From contig JBAYIS010000038.1 of NCBI GenBank assembly GCA_041665525.1, positions 1 to 29,610 of the forward strand: 29,610 nt of DNA, given 5' to 3'. Under the pieces are notes generated by a model. It did no database searches, was not told the origin of the DNA, and saw nothing but the letters and a program-made list of their open reading frames with translations. A program made the position numbers and the translations under genes. This stretch comes from UBA8401 sp041665525. Its GTDB lineage: Bacteria > Bacteroidota > Ignavibacteria > UBA10030 > UBA8401. Shown one piece after another: positions 22,410-29,610 of the stretch; position 1 is the first letter of the stretch, and each line of letters begins with the position of its first letter.

Positions 22410-25400
22410 TTAATCAATTTTAACTTCAAGGCCGAGGCCCTGCAATTCGCGGACGAGAACGTTGAACGATTCCGGGATGTTCGCTTCCGGTTGGTTATCG
22501 CCTTTCACAATCGCCTCATACACTTTTGCACGACCCATCACGTCATCGGATTTCACCGTCAGAATCTCCTGCAGTACGTGCGATGCACCGTACGCCTGCA
22601 ATGCCCACACTTCCATTTCTCCGAACCGCTGACCGCCGAACTGCGCTTTTCCGCCGAGCGGCTGCTGCGTAATAAGAGAGTACGGTCCGATCGACCGGGC
22701 ATGGATCTTATCATCGACCAAATGGGACAACTTCAGCATGTAGATTTGTCCCACCGTTACCTGCTGATCGAATGTTTCCCCTGTCCGTCCATCCAGCAAC
22801 GTGCTGCGGGAATCAACATTCAGGTTTGCTTTCTTCAATTCTTCCTGCACATCTTCCCAGCTTGCACCGTCGAAGATCGGTGTTGCGTATTTGATGCCGA
22901 GTGCTTTTCCAGCCCAGCCGAGCGCAGTTTCGAACAATTGTCCGATGTTCATGCGGGAAGGAACGCCGAGCGGGTTCAGCACGATATCAACCGAACGACC
23001 ATCTGGCAGAAACGGCATATCTTCCGACGGAACAACAGCGGCGACGACACCTTTATTACCGTGACGCCCAGCCATTTTATCTCCGACGGAGAGTTTGCGT
23101 TTTTTTGCAACATATACTTTTGCCAGCTGAACAATACCGGGGGGTAGTTCATCGCCGATCGTGATCTTGTTTTTTTCATGCTTGAACGCTTCTTCGATAT
23201 GATTCAGCGTATCAAAGTAATTCTGATAGATTTTCTCAATCAGATTATTCTTGCGCTTTTCTTCGACCCATTCGTTCTTCGGATCCAATTTATCCAGCTT
23301 GTCGAAACCGACAAATGTTTCCATCTTGAACAGTGTACCGCTGCGGAAGACCATGTCGCCGTCCACATTGCGAACGCCGGCGGATTTTTCTCCGTCGAGC
23401 AGGAGTCCCAGTTTGCGGGCAAGCTTCTCGTAATGCTGGTCGACATTCTGTTTGTGAATCTTTTCGAGCAGATCAAGACGTTTCTTATCATCTTTTTTCG
23501 TATCGGCATCTTTTTTCTTGCGGCTGAACAGTTTCGTCGAAATGACAATACCCTTCATGCCTGGCGGCGCTTTCAACGATGCATCCTTCACATCTCCGGC
23601 CTTGTCGCCGAAAATTGCTTTCAACAGTTTTTCTTCCGGCGTTGGATCTGTCTCGCCTTTCGGCGTAATCTTACCGATAAGAATATCGCCTTCTTTTACT
23701 TCGGCGCCGATGCGGATAATGCCATTCTCATCAAGGTCCTTCGTCGCTTCTTCACTGACGTTCGGAATTTCGCGAGTAAGTTCTTCTTCGCCGCGCTTTG
23801 TATCGCGAACCTGTAATTCGAATTCTTCGATATGAACCGATGTAAAGACATCTTCTGCTACGATACGCTCGTTCATGATAATAGCGTCTTCGAAGTTATA
23901 TCCGCGCCACGGCATGAATGCAACCAGTAGATTCCGGCCGAGAGCAAGTTCGCCCTGATCTGTAGCACAACCATCCGCCAGCACATCTCCTTTTTTGAAA
24001 CGCTGACCAGGAACAACGATCGGTTTTTGATTCAATCCGGTATCCTGGTTGGTTCGGAAGAACTTCACCAGGCGGTATTCCACACGCCGTTTATCTTCAA
24101 AGCTAATCAGCTGTTCGACATTATCCTCGTCGATATCATAGAGCACGGTGATTTTCTCACCGGATACGTTCTCTACAACGCCGTTGCGCTCTGCAATTAC
24201 GCAAGTGCGTGAGTCGCGGGCGATTTTCTGTTCCAGTCCCGTGCCAACGATCGGCGCCTGCGGACGCAACAACGGCACTGCCTGGCGTTGCATGTTCGAT
24301 CCCATCAATGCACGGTTTGCGTCGTCATGTTCAAGAAACGGAATGAGGGCGGCAGCAGCACTGACAATCTGAGTCGGCGCAACGTCCATATATTGCATAT
24401 CATCCGGCGATTGAACAACGAAATCACCAGCTTTTCTTCCTTGTACTTTTTCTGTCAGGAACTTCCCTTTATCATCGATCGGGGCATTCGCTTGTGCAAT
24501 CGTGAATTCGTCCTCTTTTTCCGCATTCAGAAATTCTATCTCGTCGGTCACTCTTCCTTTTTTCACCACGCGGTACGGCGTTTCGAGAAATCCGTATTCA
24601 TTTACTTTAGCATGCATGGAAAGAGAAGAAATAAGACCGATGTTCGGACCTTCCGGAGTTTCGATCGGACAGAGTCGGCCGTAATGGGTATAGTGAACGT
24701 CGCGAACTTCAAATCCAGCGCGTTCACGTGTGAGGCCGCCCGGTCCAAGAGCTGACATACGTCGTTTGTTTGTCAACTCTGCTAGTGGATTCGTTTGATC
24801 CATATACTGCGAAAGTTGATTGGTGCCGAAAAATGTGTTGATAACGCTGGTGATCGTTCGGGCATTCACCAAATCGCCGGGGGCTATCTTTTCCTGATCG
24901 CGCACGTTCAAGCGCTCGCGGATCGTTCGGGTCATGCGGGCAAGACCGATATTGAACTGAGCGGAGATCTGTTCACCCACCGTACGGATGCGGCGATTGC
25001 CAAGATGGTCGATATCGTCGACCGAAGTTTTCCCCTGTTTCAGATCGAGCAGATACCGGATGATCGCGATGATATCTTCTTTGGTCAGTGTTGTTACCGT
25101 TTCGCTGATCTCCAATTTCAATTTTGCGTTAATGCGATGACGACCGACATCGCCGAGGTCGTACCGTTTTGGATTGAAGAACAGTTTGTCTATCAGGCTC
25201 TTTGCTGTGTCAAGATCCGGGGCATCGCCGGAACGCAATTGACGATAGATCGTCTCCAGTGCATCCTCTTCGCTGTGCACTGCATCTTTCATGATAGTAT
25301 TCGCGATGACAGAACGGTTGCCCGGTTCTTCCGATTTCAGGAAACGAATCTTCTTGATCTCCGATTTCTTAATCTTCTTCACGGTCTCATCTGTTACCAG

Positions 25401-26198
25401 CGTATCTTTGCTGATGATGATTTCGCCGGTCTTCCTGTCGACAACATCGCCGCAGATGATCCGTCCGACGTAGTCTTTAAGATCGATATCGGCAACCTTC
25501 ACTTCTTCAACGAGATTAAACAGTTCCATAATCTCGTCATCCGAAGAATATCCGAGCGCGCGCAACAATGTGGTGACCGGGAATTTCTTCTTGCGGTCGA
25601 TGTATGCGTACATCACATTATTGATATCGGTTGCAAATTCCACCCACGATCCGCGGAAAGGAATGATACGGGCGGAATAGATTGGCGTTCCATTTGGATG
25701 TGTCGATTCGCTGAAGAACACGCCGGGGGAACGGTGAAGCTGGCTGACAATAACGCGTTCGGCACCGTTGATGATGAACGTTCCACGGTCGGTCATATAC
25801 GGCAGGTTGCCGAGGTACACGACGTCTTCGATCGTATCAGTGTATCCTTCTCCATTCTCCGCTTTTTGCGACAGCCGCAATTTAGCTTTTAAGGGAACCG
25901 CGAAAGTGAGGCCGCGTTCCTGGCATTCACGGACAGTGTATTTTGGTTTCTCAACATAGTATTCAACAAACTCCAGAAGGAAATTCTCGCGTGTGTCCGT
26001 AATGGGAAAGTTCTGGAGAAACACCTGTTGCAAACCTCTGTTCTTTCGCTTGCTCGGTGCGGTTTTCTCCTGCAGAAAGTGCTCGAACGATTCGATCTGC
26101 ACATTAAGCAGATCGGGATATTCGACCACCTCGTTGATGGTTGCAAAACTATGACGACCGGTCTTCGGGTCGAGATGCAATCGGGATTGGCTCTTCAA
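22410..26198 (-). CDS. rpoB: DNA-directed RNA polymerase subunit beta
   Basis: The beta subunit (1262 aa) forms one pincer of RNA polymerase and much of the active centre. The rifampicin region is clear: QLSQYMDQTNPLAELTNKRR, then SALGPGGLTRERAGFEVRD and CPIETPEGPNIGLISSL. The position equal to E. coli H526 is asparagine (about residue 477, codon AAC at 24770-24768). KMAGRHGNKGVV lies near 1037-1048, and the C-terminal GQRFGEMEVWALQAYGA is intact. A charged insertion (about residues 885-980) resembles that of other FCB beta subunits. I prefer the TTG at 26198, eight bases after AAGGAG. The GTG at 26207 overlaps that Shine-Dalgarno sequence and would add only three residues. Confidence 0.97.
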   Translation of the reverse strand: MKSQSRLHLDPKTGRHSFATINEVVEYPDLLNVQIESFEHFLQEKTAPSKRKNRGLQQVFLQNFPITDTRENFLLEFVEYYVEKPKYTVRECQERGLTFAVPLKAKLRLSQKAENGEGYTDTIEDVVYLGNLPYMTDRGTFIINGAERVIVSQLHRSPGVFFSESTHPNGTPIYSARIIPFRGSWVEFATDINNVMYAYIDRKKKFPVTTLLRALGYSSDDEIMELFNLVEEVKVADIDLKDYVGRIICGDVVDRKTGEIIISKDTLVTDETVKKIKKSEIKKIRFLKSEEPGNRSVIANTIMKDAVHSEEDALETIYRQLRSGDAPDLDTAKSLIDKLFFNPKRYDLGDVGRHRINAKLKLEISETVTTLTKEDIIAIIRYLLDLKQGKTSVDDIDHLGNRRIRTVGEQISAQFNIGLARMTRTIRERLNVRDQEKIAPGDLVNARTITSVINTFFGTNQLSQYMDQTNPLAELTNKRRMSALGPGGLTRERAGFEVRDVHYTHYGRLCPIETPEGPNIGLISSLSMHAKVNEYGFLETPYRVVKKGRVTDEIEFLNAEKEDEFTIAQANAPIDDKGKFLTEKVQGRKAGDFVVQSPDDMQYMDVAPTQIVSAAAALIPFLEHDDANRALMGSNMQRQAVPLLRPQAPIVGTGLEQKIARDSRTCVIAERNGVVENVSGEKITVLYDIDEDNVEQLISFEDKRRVEYRLVKFFRTNQDTGLNQKPIVVPGQRFKKGDVLADGCATDQGELALGRNLLVAFMPWRGYNFEDAIIMNERIVAEDVFTSVHIEEFELQVRDTKRGEEELTREIPNVSEEATKDLDENGIIRIGAEVKEGDILIGKITPKGETDPTPEEKLLKAIFGDKAGDVKDASLKAPPGMKGIVISTKLFSRKKKDADTKKDDKKRLDLLEKIHKQNVDQHYEKLARKLGLLLDGEKSAGVRNVDGDMVFRSGTLFKMETFVGFDKLDKLDPKNEWVEEKRKNNLIEKIYQNYFDTLNHIEEAFKHEKNKITIGDELPPGIVQLAKVYVAKKRKLSVGDKMAGRHGNKGVVAAVVPSEDMPFLPDGRSVDIVLNPLGVPSRMNIGQLFETALGWAGKALGIKYATPIFDGASWEDVQEELKKANLNVDSRSTLLDGRTGETFDQQVTVGQIYMLKLSHLVDDKIHARSIGPYSLITQQPLGGKAQFGGQRFGEMEVWALQAYGASHVLQEILTVKSDDVMGRAKVYEAIVKGDNQPEANIPESFNVLVRELQGLGLEVKID

Positions 26199-26354
26199 CT
26201 CAATCACTCCTTCAGGTCATGAACCTGATGATGATGTTGGTTAGTAGTAATGACAGTTCAACGCAAAGCGATGAACAACGTATAAACTCTTTGTATTCCT
26301 TCTGCTGGAACCGTCATATACCGAAGCGGACGACAGAACCGACAAAAGAATACA

Positions 26355-26398
26355 CAAGCCGATGTCCCATTTTTCATCAAAACGGGACTATCGGCTTG
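26355..26398 (-). terminator. Attenuator-like hairpin between rplL and rpoB
   Basis: The arms CAAGCCGAT and ATCGGCTTG plus GTCCC/GGGAC give a 14-bp stem with one bulged base and an AT-rich loop, about 70 nt after the rplL stop. In the minus-strand direction it is followed by a moderately T-rich stretch (GTGTATTCTTTTGTC) rather than a clean T-run. A partial terminator at this junction is known in E. coli, where it lowers rpoBC transcription relative to L10/L12. This hairpin probably does the same here. The rest of the 270-nt gap holds no gene; no convincing promoter was found in it. Confidence 0.6.
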
Positions 26399-26468
26399 GT
26401 AGTATTCAGTATTCTATTGAATGTGCGATGTGAAGCATTTATAGAGTAATGAAAAAGTACGGGAAGAA

Positions 26469-26843
26469 TTACTTCAGCGCAACTTTTGCGCCGGCTTCTT
26501 CGAGTTTCTTTTTCAATGCATCCGCGTCTGCTTTGTTCAAGCCTTCTTTGACCACTTTCGGTGCACCGTCAACAAGATCCTTTGCTTCTTTCAAACCAAG
26601 ACCTGTTGCTTCGCGAACAACTTTAATTACGTTGATCTTCTGGGCACCGCCATCGGTTAATTCCACCGAAAATTCGGTCTGTGCTTCTGCTGCCGGAGCT
26701 GCACCAGCGGCCGGTGCTGCGGCCATCATGACCGGAGCTGCTGCGGAAACGCCGAACTTCTCTTCGAGTGCTTTCTTAAGCTCAACCGCTTCAAGAAGGG
26801 TGAGTTTTTCAATTTTTTCTACTAATTCTGCGACTGCTGACAT
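26469..26843 (-). CDS. rplL: 50S ribosomal protein L7/L12
   Basis: L7/L12 (124 aa) is the multicopy stalk protein that recruits and activates the translational GTPases, including the EF-Tu and EF-G encoded in this window. The N-terminal dimerisation domain (about residues 1-35) is followed by an Ala/Pro-rich hinge (about 36-55). The C-terminal factor-binding domain has KINVIKVVREATGLGLKEAK (about 68-87). AAGGAG is well placed nine bases before the ATG, a stronger site than that of rplJ, in keeping with the higher copy number of L12. A 270-nt spacer separates it from rpoB. Confidence 0.97.
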   Translation of the reverse strand: MSAVAELVEKIEKLTLLEAVELKKALEEKFGVSAAAPVMMAAAPAAGAAPAAEAQTEFSVELTDGGAQKINVIKVVREATGLGLKEAKDLVDGAPKVVKEGLNKADADALKKKLEEAGAKVALK

Positions 26844-26902
26844 TGTTGTTTCTCCTTATTTCTATTTATGTTTTTTAAACTTGATTCGTGCGGGACCTTG
26901 CG

Positions 26903-27424
26903 TCACGCGGCTTTTTTCTTTTCAATCGCATCGAGAACGCCAACAACGTCCCTGATCACAGCGTTAATCGTACCGACAACGCCTGAGATCGGTGAGTTGA
27001 GCGAACCGAGAATGCTTGCAACAATTTCCGGCCGCGTAGGCAGGGCTGCCAGTTCCTTCAACTTGGAACCATCATATACCTGTTTCTCCACGACACAGAC
27101 CTTCACTGAAAACTTCTCGTTCTTCTCTTTGAACTTTTGAATGATTTTTGCCGGTGCTGCGGCGTCGGTGTACGCAAATGCAATACCGGTCGGTCCGACA
27201 AGTTTATCATAAACTTTGTCGTACCCGGTAACATTTTGCAATGCTTTTTTTGCTAGCGTATTTTTGACGACTCTATATTCAATACCGGATTTTCGGAATT
27301 CACTGCGGAGTTTGGTAATCTCCTCCACATTGATTCCCGCAAAATCAGTAAAGAACATTCCCTGCGCCTTGGAAACCATCTCCTGAATTTCAGCGACAAT
27401 TTGTTCTTTTTCTGATTTATTCAT
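26903..27424 (-). CDS. rplJ: 50S ribosomal protein L10
   Basis: L10 (173 aa) anchors L7/L12 dimers to the stalk base. The N-terminal rRNA-binding domain shows the family pattern FTDFAGINVEEITKLRSEFR (about residues 25-44) and VKNTLAKKAL (about 54-63). The C-terminal helix ends VVGVLDAIEKKKAA, the type of helix that carries L12 dimers. It is 59 nt upstream of rplL, the almost universal partner. The ATG has no obvious Shine-Dalgarno sequence, unlike rplL, which agrees with translation being governed by the structured leader upstream. Confidence 0.96.
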   Translation of the reverse strand: MNKSEKEQIVAEIQEMVSKAQGMFFTDFAGINVEEITKLRSEFRKSGIEYRVVKNTLAKKALQNVTGYDKVYDKLVGPTGIAFAYTDAAAPAKIIQKFKEKNEKFSVKVCVVEKQVYDGSKLKELAALPTRPEIVASILGSLNSPISGVVGTINAVIRDVVGVLDAIEKKKAA

Positions 27425-27522
27425 TGTGTTGTATTTCTACTTATTGATACAATGAGAAGCCCTCGATTTTTTCACGAGGCATCATATCAGGGTGATAGGA
27501 TTATGAGTGCGTAAATTCTTTA
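27425..27522 (-). promoter_or_regulatory. Candidate L10 leader upstream of rplJ
   Basis: The 98-nt gap before rplJ holds a stem-loop broken by an asymmetric internal loop. The inner stem is CCTCG/CGAGG (27461-27465 with 27475-27479), the next stem is ATGA/TCAT (27452-27455 with 27482-27485), and the outer stem is TGAT/ATCA (27445-27448 with 27486-27489). An L10(L12)4-binding leader that represses rplJ-rplL is well known at this place in many bacteria and often contains a kink-turn. Location and shape fit; sequence identity to the family was not tested. No Shine-Dalgarno sequence is visible right before the rplJ ATG. Confidence 0.45.
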
Positions 27523-28215
27523 TTATGATTGAACAACAGTGCGATCGATCTGCACGCTCGGACCCATGGTCGTCGAGATGTAGACGCTCTTCACATACTG
27601 CCCTTTGGACGTAGACGGTTTCAACTTACCGACCGTTGCGAGGAATGCTTTAATATTGTCCGCCAATTTGTCTTTTTCAAAGTTCACTTTCCCGACAGTG
27701 GCGTGCAGAACGCCAGCCTTGTCCACACGGAATTCAATCTTGCCAGCTTTCACTTCTTTAACCGCCGTAGCGACATCGAGTGTCACGGTACCGCTTTTCG
27801 GGTTCGGCATTAAACCGCGGGGACCGAGAATCTTTCCAAGTTTTCCAACTTCCACCATCACATCCGGCGTAGCAATAATTACGTCGATTTCCGCCCAGCC
27901 GCCTTTAATCTTTTCCACATACTCTTCCAATCCCGCATGATCCGCTCCGGCCGCTTTTGCTTCTGCATCTTTGGGTGGTTTTGCCATTACCAGCACGCGT
28001 ACTGATTTACCGATACCGTGCGGAAGAGCAACCGTGCCGCGTACTGCCTGATCCGCTTTTTTCGGATCCACGCCGAGCCGAACTGCGATATCCACCGATT
28101 CGATGAACTTAGCAGACGCCACTTCTTTCACGATGCCGACAGCATCATCGACGGAATAGAATTTTTTTGCATCGAACTTCTTTACTGCATTTTTATATTT
28201 TTTACCGTACGCCAT
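27523..28215 (-). CDS. rplA: 50S ribosomal protein L1
   Basis: L1 (230 aa) builds the mobile L1 stalk that helps release E-site tRNA, and in many bacteria represses the L11-L1 mRNA. Conserved stretches include AVRLGVDPKKADQAVRGTV (about residues 40-58), GLMPNPKSGTVT (about 133-144) and the C-terminal YVKSVYISTTMGPSVQID. I placed the start at the ATG giving MAYGKKYKN, because AAGGAG lies five bases before it; an in-frame start 21 bases upstream would put that Shine-Dalgarno sequence inside the coding region. Length is normal for the family. It is followed by a 98-nt leader before rplJ. Confidence 0.95.
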   Translation of the reverse strand: MAYGKKYKNAVKKFDAKKFYSVDDAVGIVKEVASAKFIESVDIAVRLGVDPKKADQAVRGTVALPHGIGKSVRVLVMAKPPKDAEAKAAGADHAGLEEYVEKIKGGWAEIDVIIATPDVMVEVGKLGKILGPRGLMPNPKSGTVTLDVATAVKEVKAGKIEFRVDKAGVLHATVGKVNFEKDKLADNIKAFLATVGKLKPSTSKGQYVKSVYISTTMGPSVQIDRTVVQS

Positions 28216-28238
28216 GAATTCTCCTTTGTGGTACAAGC

Positions 28239-28257
28239 GTTACGCACGGAGCGTAAC
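28239..28257 (-). promoter_or_regulatory. Inverted repeat in the rplK-rplA spacer
   Basis: GTTACGC and GCGTAAC form a perfect 7-bp stem around a 5-nt loop, 23 nt upstream of the rplA start codon and close to its AAGGAG Shine-Dalgarno sequence. Ribosomal protein L1 is known to repress its own operon by binding mRNA, and this is the right general location. I cannot match the stem to a known L1-site consensus, so the assignment is only a suggestion. Confidence 0.35.
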
Positions 28258-28277
28258 TCCCACTATTAATAGAATAA

Positions 28278-28703
28278 TTAACCTTCGACTGTGATGCCTA
28301 AACTTTTTGCCGTGCCTTCGATCATGCTCATTGCAGATTCGATATCAGAGGCATTCAAATCCGGCATTTTCATTGTCGCAATTTCCTTCACCTGTGCCTT
28401 GGTCACTTTACCAACTTTGACACGATTCGGTTCGCCAGAGCCCTTCTGTACTTTTGCCGCTTTAATCAGCAAAACAGCAGCAGGAGGAGTCTTGGTAATG
28501 AAGGTGAACGATTTATCAGAAAAGACGGTAATGATCACCGGAATGATCAGTCCAGCCTGCGATTGCGTGCGGGCATTGAACTGCTTACAGAATTCCATGA
28601 TATTCACGCCTTTTTGACCGAGCGCGGGACCAACCGGGGGTGCTGGATTTGCCTGTCCGGCAGGAATTTGCAACTTAATGAATCCAACGACTTTTTTTGC
28701 CAT
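28278..28703 (-). CDS. rplK: 50S ribosomal protein L11
   Basis: L11 (141 aa) binds the GTPase-associated centre of 23S rRNA and forms the stalk base with L10 and L12. The N-terminal domain has the proline-rich segment QANPAPPVGPALGQKGVNI (about residues 16-34). It includes the paired prolines associated with thiostrepton binding, so the drug site looks intact. The C-terminal RNA-binding domain begins around residue 75 and keeps the KTPPAAVLL motif. It sits 30 nt after nusG and 62 nt before rplA, the usual L11-L1 pairing. The Shine-Dalgarno sequence before the ATG is weak. Confidence 0.96.
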   Translation of the reverse strand: MAKKVVGFIKLQIPAGQANPAPPVGPALGQKGVNIMEFCKQFNARTQSQAGLIIPVIITVFSDKSFTFITKTPPAAVLLIKAAKVQKGSGEPNRVKVGKVTKAQVKEIATMKMPDLNASDIESAMSMIEGTAKSLGITVEG

Positions 28704-28733
28704 GATATATCTCTACTGAATTAAATTGATAAA

Positions 28734-29294
28734 TTATTTTTCCACTTCAACTTGGCTGAAATCGAGTTCGATCGGTGTCTTACGCCCGAAGATACTCACC
28801 ATCACTTTCAGCCGTAATTTCTCCGCATTGATTTCCTGCACAAATCCGGTAAAGTTATGGAATTGCCCGCTGATAATCTTTACCGGCTCACCAATATGAA
28901 ACGGAATCTCAATGCGTTCGACTTCTGTGCCATCCTCTTTCTTCTCTTCGATCTTTCCAATGAGCCTTTTTACTTCATCCGGCTGCAACGGGACTGGTCG
29001 ATCCTTCGTTCCGACGAAACTCAACACCGACGGAGTATTCAGGATGAGATGTTTCGTTTTTTCATCGAGAATCGCTTCGACCAAGATGTAGCCCGGAAAA
29101 AAATTTTTCGTCTTGCTCTTCTTCTTCCCATCCTTCACTTCGAAAATTTTCTCTGCGGGAATGAGTATCCGGGTGATCTTTTCATGAAGTCCGAGCTCTT
29201 TCGCTTCGTTTTCCATGGCAAGTTTCACCTTATTCTCATGACCCGAGTAGGTACGGACAACATACCATCGATGTATAACGGCTGATTCCACCAC
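28734..29294 (-). CDS. nusG: Transcription termination/antitermination factor NusG
   Basis: A 186-residue NusG, which binds the RNA polymerase clamp through its N-terminal domain and links it to Rho or to ribosomal protein S10. The N-terminal RNP-like domain shows RWYVVRTYSGHENKV near residues 9-23 and FFPGYILVEA near 65-74. The C-terminal KOW domain shows GEPVKIISGQFHNFTGFV near 131-148. The start is a GTG in TAGTG, which overlaps the secE stop by one base and points to translational reinitiation. The protein has the usual length, without the extra domain II of some thermophiles. RNA polymerase subunits, S10 and Rho-independent signals that it may act on lie downstream in the same block. Confidence 0.96.
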   Translation of the reverse strand: MVESAVIHRWYVVRTYSGHENKVKLAMENEAKELGLHEKITRILIPAEKIFEVKDGKKKSKTKNFFPGYILVEAILDEKTKHLILNTPSVLSFVGTKDRPVPLQPDEVKRLIGKIEEKKEDGTEVERIEIPFHIGEPVKIISGQFHNFTGFVQEINAEKLRLKVMVSIFGRKTPIELDFSQVEVEK

Positions 29295-29476
29295 TAAAAG
29301 ATTCCCTTAATAGCTTGACTGACAAGCGTATCCACAACATAGACGAATACCGCGATAACGGCGCACACTCCGAGAACGACCAAAGTCGATTCCTGAAGTT
29401 CTTTTTGTGTCGGCCACGTTACTTTACTCATCTCTTTGTAGACGTCAGTAAAGAAGTTGATGATTTTTTCTTTCAT
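29294..29476 (-). CDS. secE: Preprotein translocase subunit SecE
   Basis: A 60-residue single-span SecE, the small clamp subunit that stabilises SecY in the inner-membrane translocon. The N-terminal amphipathic stretch carries the family signature KVTWPTQKEL at about residues 17-26. One hydrophobic segment follows at about 30-52 (VVLGVCAVIAVFVYVV), as in the short SecE of most bacteria; E. coli has three spans. I chose the ATG at 29476 because an in-frame extension to 29521 would run into the 3' end of tRNA-Trp and encodes nothing SecE-like. Its stop codon shares one base with the nusG start, so the two are probably translationally coupled. Confidence 0.95.
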   Translation of the reverse strand: MKEKIINFFTDVYKEMSKVTWPTQKELQESTLVVLGVCAVIAVFVYVVDTLVSQAIKGIF

Positions 29477-29494
29477 AATAACCTGATACTTCTG

Positions 29495-29567
29495 CACGGG
29501 TGGAGGGACTCGAACCCCCAACCAACGGTTTTGGAGACCGCTACTCTACCAATTGAGCTACACCCGT
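29495..29567 (-). tRNA. tRNA-Trp (anticodon CCA)
   Basis: This gene reads as a full cloverleaf on the minus strand. It has a perfect 7-bp acceptor stem (ACGGGTG with CACCCGT), a 4-bp D stem (GCTC/GAGT), an anticodon loop CTCCAAA giving anticodon CCA, and a T arm with loop TTCGAGT. The discriminator is G, as expected for tryptophan tRNA. CCA is not encoded: the next bases read CAG, so a CCA-adding enzyme is needed. It lies 18 nt upstream of secE. tRNA-Trp before secE-nusG is a common bacterial arrangement, often with rpmG between them; rpmG is absent here. Confidence 0.96.
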
Positions 29568-29610
29568 ACGAAATTTACTTGGTTTCTTTGTGAATTGTGT
29601 GTTTGTTGCA

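Noticed and set aside
22374..23816. Two plus-strand open frames (257 and 212 codons) opposite the 3' half of rpoB
   Set aside because: They mirror conserved beta-subunit coding sequence, are rich in Phe/Cys/Arg as expected of shadow frames, and lack domains.
24795..25892. A 365-codon open frame on the plus strand opposite rpoB
   Set aside because: It lies entirely antisense to conserved rpoB sequence, has no recognisable domain and no supported start site. Long antisense frames are common opposite highly expressed, codon-biased genes.
26209..26468. Possible small gene or rpoB promoter in the rplL-rpoB spacer
   Set aside because: No frame with a recognisable product fits on either strand. 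Candidate boxes such as TTGTCG with TATATG have a 19-base spacer and poor match, so I do not call a promoter.
29477..29521. N-terminally extended SecE reading
   Set aside because: It would overlap the 3' end of tRNA-Trp, and its residues are a translation of the tRNA T arm and acceptor.

Overview
The window is one unbroken block of core gene-expression genes, all read from the minus strand: 40 protein genes and 2 tRNA genes. Read in transcription order (high to low coordinates) it joins six classical bacterial units end to end. These are tRNA-Trp-secE-nusG-rplK-rplA-rplJ-rplL (29.6-26.5 kb), rpoB-rpoC (26.2-18.0 kb), the str operon rpsL-rpsG-fusA-tuf (17.9-13.6 kb), the S10 operon rpsJ to rpsQ (13.5-8.5 kb), the spc operon rplN to secY plus map, infA and rpmJ (8.4-1.5 kb), and the start of the alpha operon rpsM-rpsK-rpsD (1.5-0 kb). 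rpoA and rplQ would be expected just beyond position 1. No mobile element, CRISPR array or plus-strand gene is supported.

The gene order, secY-map-infA without adk, a zinc-free S14 beside a four-ligand L36, and a tRNA-Gln with G37 and a short D-loop suggest the Bacteroidota/Chlorobiota (FCB) group. Clear Shine-Dalgarno sequences at many genes and a textbook TTGACA/TATATT promoter fit Chlorobiota or Ignavibacteria-like lineages better than Bacteroidia proper. This is an inference from gene content and motifs, not a phylogeny.

The genes supply one linked process. RNA polymerase beta and beta-prime and NusG transcribe. IF-1, EF-Tu, EF-G and 30 ribosomal proteins translate. SecY and SecE export, and methionine aminopeptidase trims nascent chains. 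Most junctions are short, and three overlap by one base (secE/nusG, secY/map, map/infA). The longer junctions hold candidate regulatory RNA: an L10-type leader before rplJ, an attenuator-like hairpin between rplL and rpoB, hairpins after rpoB, rpoC and tuf, and a strong promoter in front of rpsL.

Features that stand out are a tRNA-Gln(UUG) gene inside the spc operon between rplR and rpsE, an asparagine in RpoB where nearly all bacteria have the rifampicin-pocket histidine (E. coli H526), a hairpin-promoter junction between rpoC and rpsL, and repeated use of TTG start codons for essential ribosomal proteins. I found no unknown multi-gene system; the novelty is in the junctions and in single residues.
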